A stretch of DNA of 37,683 nucleotides from Herminiimonas sp. CN. Its GTDB lineage: Bacteria; Pseudomonadota; Gammaproteobacteria; Burkholderiales; Burkholderiaceae_D. The stretch is from NCBI RefSeq assembly GCF_000622895.1, contig NZ_AVCC01000030.1, positions 1 through 37,683 of the forward strand, read 5' to 3'. Numbering within the stretch: position 1 is the first letter of the stretch; each line of letters begins with the position of its first letter. The notes beneath the pieces were generated by a model. That model saw only the letters and a list, made by a program, of their open reading frames with translations. It was not told where the DNA came from and ran no database searches. The position numbers were made by a program, and so were the translations under genes. This document shows, in pieces, positions 26,749 to 36,585 of the stretch.

Positions 26749-27081
26749 TCAAATCGATTTGATCGTGCCTTTTGGCAGCAGTGTGGCGATGGCCGCCTTC
26801 TGGATCACGATTTCGGTACCGCTGGCGATTTCCAGTGTCACATAGGCATCGGTAACCTTGGCAACGCGACCCAGCATGCCGCCGCTGGTGACCACTTCAT
26901 CGCCCTTGGCGATGGCCGCCATCATGGCCTTCTGTTCTTTCTGACGCTTCATCTGCGGGCGGATCATCAGGAAATACATCACCGCAAACATCAGGATGAT
27001 CGGCAAAAAACTGGTCAGGTTGCTACTCAAGCCCAAGGCCTCTGCCGGGCCTGCTTGTGCAAATGCATTGGAAATAAACAA
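26749..27081 (-). CDS. yajC: Preprotein translocase accessory protein YajC
   Basis: A 110-residue small membrane protein associated with SecDF: one hydrophobic segment (NLTSFLPIILMFAVMYFLM) followed by RPQMKRQKEQKAM and the YajC domain (GDEVVTSGGMLGRVAKV). The start is a TTG at 27081 giving MFISNAFAQAG, the usual YajC N-terminus, with GTGGAG six bases upstream. A longer frame from an ATG at 27153 exists but adds 24 residues unlike the family. It is first in the yajC-secD-secF set. Confidence 0.93.
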   Translation of the reverse strand: MFISNAFAQAGPAEALGLSSNLTSFLPIILMFAVMYFLMIRPQMKRQKEQKAMMAAIAKGDEVVTSGGMLGRVAKVTDAYVTLEIASGTEIVIQKAAIATLLPKGTIKSI

Positions 27082-27475
27082 GACGTACTCCACTGGGTTG
27101 TTATAAACAGGCAGGCATTTTAGCATTCGGAAATAGGTTTTCCGGTGCGCCATCCTGCAGCGACCGGAGAAACCTGCGCCGGAGCCTGACAGGGATCCGG
27201 CAGCAAATATATACAGCCTGCTGTATTTTTTAACGCCGCAATGAATTCAAGCAATAAATCGATTATTTTAAAATATACCCCGCCAGTATCCATTATTTGA
27301 TGGAGCCTCCGGCGCATCCCGGGATAAACCGGCAGGATTGCGCGCCGCAGTAACACTGGGTCCGGCCGTTGCCCGCTTGAAAATTATTTGCAATCGCTGT
27401 CAACCGGGCCCGGAAGCGCCGCGTTATCGGCAATACGTAGCGATTGTCTACGGACCCAACCAAAAGGAATTTAGC
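27082..27475. other. Divergent non-coding region between yajC and the small secreted protein
   Basis: No convincing gene in 394 bases. It holds a GC-rich imperfect hairpin (about 27177-27201, GCCGGA/TCCGGC outer arms with CCTG/CAGG inside), a strong copy of the dispersed motif at 27211, and an AT-rich stretch up to about 27285. Promoters for both flanking genes must lie here. On the minus strand TTAAAA and TATATT separated by 16 bases within the motif copy could be a promoter for yajC. Confidence 0.5.
27211..27241. repeat. ATAC-N7-TGTATTTTTTAA motif copy upstream of yajC
   Basis: ATACAGCCTGCTGTATTTTT is followed by TAACGCCGCAA. The palindrome is longest here (ATACAG-CCTG-CTGTAT), and the 3' flank AA-n-GCCGCAA is the same as in the copy at 13710. 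Confidence 0.6.
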
Positions 27476-27736
27476 ATGAACAAACTTATCGCCACCCTGA
27501 TCGCCGCTACTTTCGCAATGGGCACAGCCTTTGCAGCTACGCCAGCAGCTCCTGCAGCTCCTGAAGCACCTGCTGCTGCAACCGCACCAGCCGCCGCACC
27601 AGCCGCACCAGCCAAAGCAGCTGCGAAAAAAGCAACCCACAAAAAGGCCAAACGCGCCAAGAAAATGAAGCATGCAGCGGCGAAAAAAGCAGCAGCAGCT
27701 CCAGCGGCAGCGCCAGAAGCAGCGCCAGCTAAATAA
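27476..27736 (+). CDS. Small secreted Ala/Lys-rich protein (Asr-like composition)
   Basis: An 86-residue protein with a clear signal peptide (MNKLIATLIAATFAMGTAFA, cut before ATPAAP), a Pro/Ala-rich stretch and a Lys-rich basic core (AKKATHKKAKRAKKMKHAAA). Composition and layout recall the E. coli acid-shock protein Asr, but such low-complexity sequences are not evidence of common origin. AAGGAAT precedes the ATG and a strong terminator follows. It interrupts the usual tgt-yajC neighbourhood on the opposite strand. Function is not known; a basic periplasmic protein is expected. Confidence 0.8.
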   Translation: MNKLIATLIAATFAMGTAFAATPAAPAAPEAPAAATAPAAAPAAPAKAAAKKATHKKAKRAKKMKHAAAKKAAAAPAAAPEAAPAK

Positions 27737-27758
27737 TTAAGAAATAAAGCTCGACTGC

Positions 27759-27808
27759 AAAAGCCCGGGGCCGCCTAGTTTTCAACAAACTGGCGGCCCG
27801 GGCTTTTT
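27759..27808. terminator. Bidirectional terminator between the small secreted protein and tgt
   Basis: A stem of about 13 pairs (AGCCCGGG-GCCGCC with GGCGGCCCGGGCT, one bulged G) with further TAGTT/AACT pairing has AAAA on its left and TTTTT on its right. It serves the plus-strand small gene and probably the convergent tgt transcript. Confidence 0.88.
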
Positions 27809-27826
27809 ATATTGAAAATTGCAGGA

Positions 27827-29993
<2,167 letters not shown>

Positions 29994-30153
29994 GCGTTCT
30001 AGCTTCTAACAATGGGACTGGCAACATGACCGGCGAAGCGCCAAAGCACTGTATTAAATTACAGCCTTATTGCCGTGCAAAGCGCAGTTCGTTTTACAAT
30101 AAGCGCAGGAAAACCCGCTATTTTACGCTTTAGAGCCAGATTCAAGCCCGATC

Positions 30154-32346
30154 ATGCCGACACCCGAGCAAAACCCTGATGTTGCGACGCCTGCCGCGCA
30201 CAGCGAAAGCGCACCGGTAGCAGCGTCAGCAGCGAAAAAAAAGACCGCTGCGGCGCCAAAGAAGCCCGGCAAACTGGCGGAAAGATTCGCCAAGTTCGGC
30301 CTGCGCAGCGGCATGGATTTCGTGCTGCACCTGCCGGCGCGCTATGAAGACGAAACCGAGATCGTCACTATCCTCGAAGCGGCAGCGCGCTTTGGCCAGC
30401 CGTCGCAGGTGGAAGGCATTGTCACCGGCTGCGAGGTGCAGTTCAAGCCGCGCAAGCAGCTGATGGTAACCATTGCCGACGACAGCGGGCACCAGCTGCT
30501 GATGCGCTTCATCAATTTCTACGGCAGCCAGCAAAAGCAGATGGAGATCGGGCGCCGCATCCGCGCCCGCGGCGAGGTCCGGCACGGCTTCTTCGGGCCG
30601 GAAATGGTGCACCCGGGCTTCAAGCTCGTCACTGCCGGCGCGCCGCTGGCGCAGGCGCTGACGCCGGTCTATCCGGCCGGCGAAGGCCTGTCGCAGGCGA
30701 TCCTGCGCAAGGCGATCAACGAAGCGCTCAATCGGGTGCAGTGGCGCGACACCCTGCCGCCGCTGTGGCGGCAGCGGCTGGAGCTGATGGAGTTCGAGCC
30801 GGCGATCCGGCTGCTGCACAACCCGCCGCACGACATCGACCAGTACACGCTGACCGAGCGCACCCATCCGGCCTGGGAGCGCATGAAGTTCGACGAATTG
30901 CTGGCGCAGCAGTTGTCGATGAAACGCGCGCAGGCGGCGCGGCGCGCGGTCGGCGCGCCGAAACTGGACATGGTCGGGCAGCTGTCGAACGCGTTCCTGA
31001 TGACGCTGCCGTTCGCGCTGACCGGCGCGCAGCAGCGGGTGCTGGCCGAGATCCGCGCCGACCTGCGGGCCGAATACCCGATGCAGCGCCTGCTGCAGGG
31101 CGATGTCGGCAGCGGCAAGACGGTGGTCGCCGCGCTGGCCGCCGCGCAGGCGATCGACAGCGGCTTCCAGGCCGCGCTGATGGCGCCGACCGAAATCCTG
31201 GCCGAGCAGCATTTCCGCAAGCTGGCCGGCTGGATGGAACCGCTCGGCGTCAGCGTCGCCTGGCTGACCGGCAGCCTGAAGAAGAAGGAAAAAGCCGAAG
31301 CCCAGGCGCTGATCGAATCGGGCGCGGCGCAACTGGTGGTCGGCACCCATGCGCTGATCCAGGACACCGTGCAATTCGCCAATCTGGGCCTGGTGATCGT
31401 CGACGAGCAGCACCGCTTCGGCGTCGGCCAGCGTCTGACGCTGCGCAACAAGGGAACCACCGCGAATGGCACGGCAGCATCAGCCGACTTGCCAGCAGGT
31501 ACCGGCCCGGCGCTGCCGCACCAGCTGATGATGTCGGCCACGCCGATCCCGCGCACGCTGGCGATGACCTATTACGCCGACCTCGAAGTCTCGGTGATCG
31601 ACGAACTGCCGCCCGGCCGCACCCCGATCGTCACCCGCGCGATCGATCAGAACCGGCGCGAGCAAGTCATCGAGCGCATCCACGCCGCCGCGCTGGAAGG
31701 GCGGCAGGTGTACTGGGTCTGCCCGCTGATCGAGGAATCGGAAGCGCTGGAGCTGCAAACCGCCACCGACACCCACGCCACGCTGGCCGAAGCGCTGCCG
31801 ACCTTGCGCGTCGGGCTGGTGCACGGGCGCATGAAGCCGGCCGAAAAGCAGGCGGTGATGGACGCCTTCATCCGCAACGAAACCCAAGTGCTGGTAGCCA
31901 CCACCGTGATCGAAGTCGGGGTCGACGTGCCGAATGCGTCGCTGATGGTGATCGAACACGCGGAACGCTTCGGCCTGTCGCAACTGCACCAGTTGCGCGG
32001 CCGGGTCGGGCGCGGCGCGACGGCCTCGGCCTGCCTGCTGCTGTATCAGGGCCCGCTGGGCCCGGTGGCCCGGCAGCGCCTGCTGATCATGCGCGAAACC
32101 ACCGACGGCTTCGAAATCGCCCGCAAGGACCTGGAAATCCGCGGTCCCGGCGAATTCCTCGGCGCGCGCCAGTCGGGCCAGGCGATGCTGCGCTTCGCCA
32201 ATCTGGAAACCGATCAATGGCTGGTAGAAAAAGCGCGCGACGTCGCCCAGTTCCTGTTGCAGGATAAATCAGAAGACAGCGCCCGTATCGTGCGCGCCCA
32301 TCTGGCGCGCTGGCTGGGATCGAAGGAAGATTATCTGAAGGTGTGA
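30154..32346 (+). CDS. recG: ATP-dependent DNA helicase RecG
   Basis: A 730-residue branch-migration helicase that remodels stalled forks and Holliday junctions. After an Ala/Pro/Lys-rich N-terminal 45 residues that is probably disordered come the wedge OB-fold (about 80-190) and two helicase lobes: Walker A GDVGSGKTVVA near residue 325, the DEQH box LVIVDEQHRFGVGQR near 415, SATPIPRTLAMTYY near 465, and QLRGRVGRG near 615. The TRG tail (RKDLEIRGPGEFLGARQSG) is intact. A short Ala/Gly/Thr-rich insertion (about 435-460) before the SATP motif is unusual but in frame. A weak promoter (TTGCCG, TACAAT, spacing 19) lies at 30070-30100. Confidence 0.96.
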   Translation: MPTPEQNPDVATPAAHSESAPVAASAAKKKTAAAPKKPGKLAERFAKFGLRSGMDFVLHLPARYEDETEIVTILEAAARFGQPSQVEGIVTGCEVQFKPRKQLMVTIADDSGHQLLMRFINFYGSQQKQMEIGRRIRARGEVRHGFFGPEMVHPGFKLVTAGAPLAQALTPVYPAGEGLSQAILRKAINEALNRVQWRDTLPPLWRQRLELMEFEPAIRLLHNPPHDIDQYTLTERTHPAWERMKFDELLAQQLSMKRAQAARRAVGAPKLDMVGQLSNAFLMTLPFALTGAQQRVLAEIRADLRAEYPMQRLLQGDVGSGKTVVAALAAAQAIDSGFQAALMAPTEILAEQHFRKLAGWMEPLGVSVAWLTGSLKKKEKAEAQALIESGAAQLVVGTHALIQDTVQFANLGLVIVDEQHRFGVGQRLTLRNKGTTANGTAASADLPAGTGPALPHQLMMSATPIPRTLAMTYYADLEVSVIDELPPGRTPIVTRAIDQNRREQVIERIHAAALEGRQVYWVCPLIEESEALELQTATDTHATLAEALPTLRVGLVHGRMKPAEKQAVMDAFIRNETQVLVATTVIEVGVDVPNASLMVIEHAERFGLSQLHQLRGRVGRGATASACLLLYQGPLGPVARQRLLIMRETTDGFEIARKDLEIRGPGEFLGARQSGQAMLRFANLETDQWLVEKARDVAQFLLQDKSEDSARIVRAHLARWLGSKEDYLKV

Positions 32347-32453
32347 CATCAAAAGGAGCCCGGCAGCGCGACTACCGCACCGATATCGAGGGAATGGCGC
32401 TCTGCAACCATGATTTATGGCGGGCAGCAACGTCTGCGATACCGCCAAACCGT

Positions 32454-33536
32454 TCATGGCACAAGACGCGACGGAATCAGGCGCCGGATTTGGCGACCCA
32501 CCACATCCCTAAAGCGCGGGCTATGCAGGCAGATACCGCCGACAAGGCCGACGAAGCACCCCAGCACAGTATCGAAAAAACGCGCCTGGACCAGTGTCGT
32601 CGGCGAACCCTGCCCCAGCGTGGCCGCTTCTGCCAGCAGCAGCGTCAGCGGCGTGATGAAGATGGCCGCGAAGGCGTAGTGCCGCACCACCGTGTACTCG
32701 ACCACGAAGGTCAGCACCATCATCGTCAGCGAGATGCTCCATTTGTCCAGCGGCAGCAGCAACAGCCCCCAGGACAGCAGGAGGCCGATGCCGGTGCCGA
32801 GCACGCGGTGCAGTTGCTTGTTCCACACCGCACGCATCGACGCGCCCTGGATCACGGCCAGGCAACTCACCGGAACCCAGTAGGATTTCTGCAAATGCAG
32901 CGCCTGCGCCGCGGCCAGCGAAATGCCGACGAACACGCCGATCACCACCGAATCGAACACCACGAAATCGAAGCTCGGCGACGGCAACAGCGCCACCGGC
33001 TTCGGCGCCTGCAGCCGCAACATATGAATGCTATAGAAAAACCCGATCAGGCAGGCCAGCAGGCTGCCCATGGTGATCAGGCCCACCATCAGCGGCAGCT
33101 GCAATACCGCCACCGGCGAATAGGCCCCGATCGACGCCGTCATGATGAAAAACAGGCTGCCCGGCGGCCCCAGGACGTAAAAGCGGCAGACCATCGTCAC
33201 CAGGATGGCGATAAAGGCCAGCACCAGCATCATTACCGGCGCAAAGAAGTGGCTCATCAGCCCCAGCGCATAGCAGGCGCTCATGCCAAACGCGCACGCC
33301 ATCACCGATACCATCCGGTGATGCAGCGGCGTGCTGGGCAGATACAGGAATACGAGCCCGCCGAGCGACGACACCAACCCGTAATCCATCCGATTGAAAT
33401 ACGCGCCGACCAGCAGCGGCAGGCCCGAAGCAAGCGCCGCGGCGAACGGCATCTGCCATAGCCGGTCACTGGCGTTGATCGTCGTCAGGTGGCGCAATTC
33501 TTCCCGCAGCAGCGACCGCAACTTATTTAAGCGCAT
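32454..33536 (-). CDS. FUSC-family inner-membrane protein
   Basis: A 360-residue protein with about ten hydrophobic segments in two sets, an N-terminal cytoplasmic helix and a short basic C-terminus. The stretch MPFAAALASGLPLLVGAYF and the second-half repeat WVPVSCLAVIQGASMRAVWN with KQLHRVLGTGIGLLLSW are FUSC-type (fusaric acid resistance / aromatic acid exporter related). It is shorter than AaeB or YccS and may form its pore as an oligomer; the substrate is unknown. The ATG at 33536 follows a TTG that is also open. It is convergent with recG; no terminator was seen in the 107-base gap. Confidence 0.85.
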   Translation of the reverse strand: MRLNKLRSLLREELRHLTTINASDRLWQMPFAAALASGLPLLVGAYFNRMDYGLVSSLGGLVFLYLPSTPLHHRMVSVMACAFGMSACYALGLMSHFFAPVMMLVLAFIAILVTMVCRFYVLGPPGSLFFIMTASIGAYSPVAVLQLPLMVGLITMGSLLACLIGFFYSIHMLRLQAPKPVALLPSPSFDFVVFDSVVIGVFVGISLAAAQALHLQKSYWVPVSCLAVIQGASMRAVWNKQLHRVLGTGIGLLLSWGLLLLPLDKWSISLTMMVLTFVVEYTVVRHYAFAAIFITPLTLLLAEAATLGQGSPTTLVQARFFDTVLGCFVGLVGGICLHSPRFRDVVGRQIRRLIPSRLVP

Positions 33537-33651
33537 CAATTGAGTGCCTTTCCGATGTGTCCATTACGCGCTTCGGGCGAGAGACCGGCGCGAATGGGGA
33601 ATTTTACCAAGATAAACGCTTGGAAACCGCATGCGCAGCGTCAGTCCGGCA

Positions 33652-33692
33652 GTGCCCCTGCCTGCGCCAGGCCGGCCGCAGGCAGGGGGCAC
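33652..33692. other. Strong GC-rich hairpin
   Basis: GTGCCCCTGCCTGCG (33652-33666) pairs with CGCAGGCAGGGGGCAC (33677-33692), with one extra G in the right arm and a 10-base loop. No T run follows on either strand, so it is not a standard terminator. It lies upstream of both the FUSC and SDR genes, in their leaders or promoters. Confidence 0.7.
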
Positions 33693-33758
33693 ATATCCGA
33701 TTACGATGTGAATGCCCGGCTTTCGACATGCCGGCTGCGGCAAAATACAGCCGCACAT

Positions 33759-33787
33759 CATAAGATATATTTTAAATGAATCTTATG
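33759..33787. promoter_or_regulatory. Probable operator upstream of the SDR gene
   Basis: CATAAGAT and ATCTTATG form a perfect 8-bp inverted repeat with a 13-base AT-rich spacer, 54 bases before the SDR start codon. Symmetry and position fit a dimeric repressor or activator site. No regulator gene is adjacent, so the protein that binds it is unknown. Confidence 0.55.
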
Positions 33788-33841
33788 CTAGAGTAGCGAT
33801 CGATGGCACCGCAATGCAAACAACTTTTTTCGGGAGTGCAG

Positions 33842-34591
33842 ATGAAACGATTGGAAGGCAAGATTGCAGTGGTAACCGGGGCGAGCAGCGGTATCGGCTT
33901 CGCGATTGTTCAACGCTTTGTTGCCGAAGGTGCGAAGGTTGTCGCTTTTGCGCGCAATCGCGACCGCCTGCACGCACTGGAAGCGGCCCATCCGGGCCAG
34001 GTGATCGCAGTGAGCGGCGATGTCACCCGGCAGGAAGACTTGGAACGCCTGCTCAAGACCGCAGTGGATACTGTTGGCGCAATCGATATCCTGGTGCCGA
34101 ATGCCGGCATAGCCCGCGTTGTTTCCTTTGAGGACAGTACGGCAGACGCATTCGCGGCGCAGTTTTCGGTCAACCTGTTCGGCGCCGCCGAGACAGCGCG
34201 CCTGTTTGTACCGCACATACGCAAGGGCGGCTCGATCCAGTTCATTACGACCTTCCTGACCCAGGTGGGTTTCCCTGGACTGGCAATCTATAGCGCCAGC
34301 AAGGCGGCGCTCAAATCCCTGTCCCAGACACTGGCCGCAGAACTCGCGCCCAAGGGCATACGGGTGAATTCGATCGCGCCGGGCCCGATCGCCACTCCCC
34401 TGTGGGGCTCGGTCGGTCTGCCGCCCGAGGTACTCGGCGCAGTCGCGGAAAAGATCACTGCGCGATTAATGCCAGGCGCATTCGGCCAGCCCGAAGACAT
34501 TGCCGAAACCGCCGTTTTCCTGGCTTCGGACGCGGCGAAAAACATCTATGGCCAGGAAATCGTCGTCGATGGCGGATACACCGTCGGTTAA
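33842..34591 (+). CDS. SDR-family oxidoreductase
   Basis: A 249-residue classical short-chain dehydrogenase. The cofactor motif TGASSGIG is near residue 13, NAGIA near 88, the catalytic Tyr-Lys in YSASKAALKS near 155, and the C-terminal VDGGYTVG is typical. The usual catalytic serine position is occupied by a threonine-rich stretch (FITTFLTQVG), so activity may be altered, although some SDRs use threonine. ARN after the second strand suggests NADP preference. GGGAG precedes the ATG; an upstream ATG at 33803 lacks one. The substrate is unknown. Confidence 0.88.
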   Translation: MKRLEGKIAVVTGASSGIGFAIVQRFVAEGAKVVAFARNRDRLHALEAAHPGQVIAVSGDVTRQEDLERLLKTAVDTVGAIDILVPNAGIARVVSFEDSTADAFAAQFSVNLFGAAETARLFVPHIRKGGSIQFITTFLTQVGFPGLAIYSASKAALKSLSQTLAAELAPKGIRVNSIAPGPIATPLWGSVGLPPEVLGAVAEKITARLMPGAFGQPEDIAETAVFLASDAAKNIYGQEIVVDGGYTVG

Positions 34592-34664
34592 CGCGTTGAT
34601 TAACGGATAAACGCCTCCCGGCCGATAGGCCGGAACGCCACCAATCTGCAGCAGGTCCCTTGCC

Positions 34665-34862
34665 ATGGCAAAAAAATTTCCCGTGAATCCGGAGCATCCC
34701 GAGCGAATCTGCTGGGGATGCGACAAGTACTGTCCGGTCGACTCACTGGCCTGCGGCAACGGCTCCGAGCGCACGCAGCACCCGGTTGAGCTGTTCGGAG
34801 AGGATTGGCTCGAATGGGGCATCGACGCTGGCGCAAAACCGGCAGAGCCTGCGGGCAACTGA
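34665..34862 (+). CDS. DUF3079-family small protein
   Basis: A 65-residue protein beginning MAKKFPVNPEHPERICWGCD, with further Cys in KYCPVDSLACGNGS and a conserved ERTQHPVELFGEDW tail. The four cysteines (CxxC, then C and C) suggest a small metal-binding fold. This matches my recollection of DUF3079 proteins from proteobacteria; function unknown. It may be co-transcribed with the SDR gene 73 bases upstream; the gap has a 6-bp hairpin without a T run. Confidence 0.75.
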   Translation: MAKKFPVNPEHPERICWGCDKYCPVDSLACGNGSERTQHPVELFGEDWLEWGIDAGAKPAEPAGN

Positions 34863-34883
34863 CGCTCGCTCGTTCAGGCTGGC

Positions 34884-35384
34884 GTGGAACGGCGGCTTGC
34901 CGCCGGCAGCGAAGGCGTGCTAATCACGATCACGAAAGACGCCTATAAGATAGTGACGCAACTCAAGCCCCCGGGCTTTCGCAGGACCTTGCATGAGTTG
35001 CGTTTTCTGAAAAAGGATCTGCAGCGCCTGGCCAGCACGCTCAAGCGCGAGACCGAGCCCGTCAAAATTGCGGCAGCAACAGAATCGCGGAGCGGCATCA
35101 GCCGGGAACAGGTGCTGACGGCCTTTGCCGGCCTGCTGAAAATCGATCTGGAGCAGGCCCTTGGCAGCGGCGGCGGCATCTTCGGCGACGAGGGCGCAAG
35201 GGTGAAAGGCAGCGCCAGAAAGGCAAAAAACAAGGCGCTGTGGAACCCGGTCACGCTGGCGCTGGGATTAAACGATGTGTACCGTGTCCCCATCCCGCAC
35301 CTGAAAAGAGCTTTCAATGCGCATGATTTTTTGCACCCATGGGCTGCGGAATGGAACCAGACCCTGGCGCTGCTGGGCAAATAA
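34884..35384 (+). CDS. Hypothetical protein, start uncertain
   Basis: Not recognised. An open frame of up to 166 residues with codon bias like the surrounding genes, from a GTG at 34884 or a second GTG at 34917 (giving VLITITKDAYKIVTQ). No ATG is available near the front. The protein is basic and mainly helical (RFLKKDLQRLASTLKRE) and ends IPHLKRAFNAHDFLHPWAAE. It is in the same frame as the DUF3079 gene, separated from it by one TGA and seven codons, so it could be the rest of a broken longer gene or a separate gene with a weak start. The following 35385-35676 holds no supported gene; the base composition turns AT-rich within it at about 35500. Confidence 0.5.
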   Translation: MERRLAAGSEGVLITITKDAYKIVTQLKPPGFRRTLHELRFLKKDLQRLASTLKRETEPVKIAAATESRSGISREQVLTAFAGLLKIDLEQALGSGGGIFGDEGARVKGSARKAKNKALWNPVTLALGLNDVYRVPIPHLKRAFNAHDFLHPWAAEWNQTLALLGK

Positions 35385-35676
35385 GACGCCGGTGCTGCAG
35401 GCGTTCACGGCTTTTTGTGCCATGGTCGGGCCGGGCGCCATCATTGGAAAACGCAGATGCATAGAACCGGCCATTTTTCACCGTCAATCTTACCAATGAA
35501 GGTCGAAATATTGGGCTGATGACGGACGGTAATTGGCCAAGAGAAGATAATCAGCATCGGATGCTAATTGGCTCCCCAAATCAGACAAATCTGGGCAATG
35601 GTTGGTTGCTCTTACTTTTCAATAATGCATATCAGGTAACTATCATCTTCCGAAAAACGCGGACCTTACCAAATAT

Positions 35677-36585
35677 CTATTCATCAAAACGTGCTTCATA
35701 AATGAATTCATATTCGCCAGCAGGAAGTGGTTCTTTATATGAGACAGCTCTCATATTGATATTAAAATCATAGGTTGTTCCTGTATTGGCAGAAAGCACC
35801 ATCATGCCTTCATCAAAATAACTAGGGCTTTTCTTTAATTTGACACTAATAGTGGGAACCCCACTCATCACTGGATTAAATTTTCCAGTTCCGGTTGCTA
35901 TTGGGGTGTCTCTGAGTACTGTTATCTTAAGAGTTCCCGTATTAAAATTATTAGTTGGATTTCCCGTGACATTCTGAGTAACGGATACAGTCTTTTTGAC
36001 TATGTTGCTTAGCGCATTGGGAAAATTTCCACCAAAAAACAGTCCTTGCACCTGCTCTACAAACATATTTTCGTCTGCAGTTTTTGCTTCCAGAATTTTG
36101 TTGTCGAATTGGCTTACAGCATCTGCAAGCGATAATACGTACCCTCCCATATCATCCGCACTACCAGCCAGTCTATTAAATATTTCTAGATAACCACCAA
36201 TAAGCGCATTATCCGAAAAGTTTGGATATCTAACTTTGTGGTCAATCTCACTCCACCCCTCTTCAAAAATTGTTCTTATCTGTATTTCACAGACCACTGT
36301 TAGCTTTTGAGGCTTTGATTCAGCTACAAAATGGATGGATCTATAACCTTCCTGATGCTCTTTAACTTCAAAAGTGTTCTCTTTGAATTTACTTATAAGC
36401 TCGCTGCTATCGCCTTTTCTAATAAAGGCAACTGGAGTTTCAACTAAATTAAAAGTGTCGCCAATTGATTTGCTAATGGCAAAGCAATCATTTTTAAATA
36501 AATGAAGAACGCGAACGCCAATCAAATCTGTCACTTTTTCAAAATAATTATCTATGCTGATATCAGCATATTTTTGGTATTCCAT
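35677..36585 (-). CDS. RelA/SpoT-type alarmone synthetase, 3' part (catalytic core and C-terminal domain)
   Basis: 302 codons from an ATG at 36585, AT-rich unlike the neighbours. The first 130 residues are a (p)ppGpp synthetase domain: the magnesium aspartate in VTDLIGVRVLHLF, the substrate tyrosine in EGYRSIHFV, and EIQIRTIFEEGWSEIDHKV with the catalytic glutamate. There is no HD hydrolase domain, so it is a small-synthetase type. The remaining 170 residues begin with a helical stretch and end in an unrecognised, probably beta-rich domain (residues about 195-302). The N-terminal ATP-binding part (HSVRWRVKATEHLLAKI) is in the next frame upstream, and one extra A in the run at 36590-36596, or a -1 slip, would join both into 387 residues. 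It could be a pseudogene, a frameshifted gene or an assembly error. Confidence 0.75.
   Translation of the reverse strand: MEYQKYADISIDNYFEKVTDLIGVRVLHLFKNDCFAISKSIGDTFNLVETPVAFIRKGDSSELISKFKENTFEVKEHQEGYRSIHFVAESKPQKLTVVCEIQIRTIFEEGWSEIDHKVRYPNFSDNALIGGYLEIFNRLAGSADDMGGYVLSLADAVSQFDNKILEAKTADENMFVEQVQGLFFGGNFPNALSNIVKKTVSVTQNVTGNPTNNFNTGTLKITVLRDTPIATGTGKFNPVMSGVPTISVKLKKSPSYFDEGMMVLSANTGTTYDFNINMRAVSYKEPLPAGEYEFIYEARFDE

Larger units (their letters stand above)
33537..33841. other. Divergent non-coding region between the FUSC and SDR genes
   Basis: No gene is supported in 305 bases. It contains a strong GC-rich hairpin at 33652-33692 and a perfect 8-bp inverted repeat at 33759-33787 just before the SDR gene, listed separately. 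Small open frames here lack ribosome binding signals and coding bias. Confidence 0.6.

Noticed and set aside
27211..27226. LexA-type SOS box at the ATACAGCCTGCTGTAT palindrome
   Set aside because: A LexA box has CTG outward of CAG (CTGT-N8-ACAG). Here the arms are reversed and the spacing differs.
35519..35701. 60-codon plus-strand frame at the edge of the AT-rich segment
   Set aside because: No ribosome binding site, no recognisable domain, and it overlaps the 3' end of the synthetase gene.
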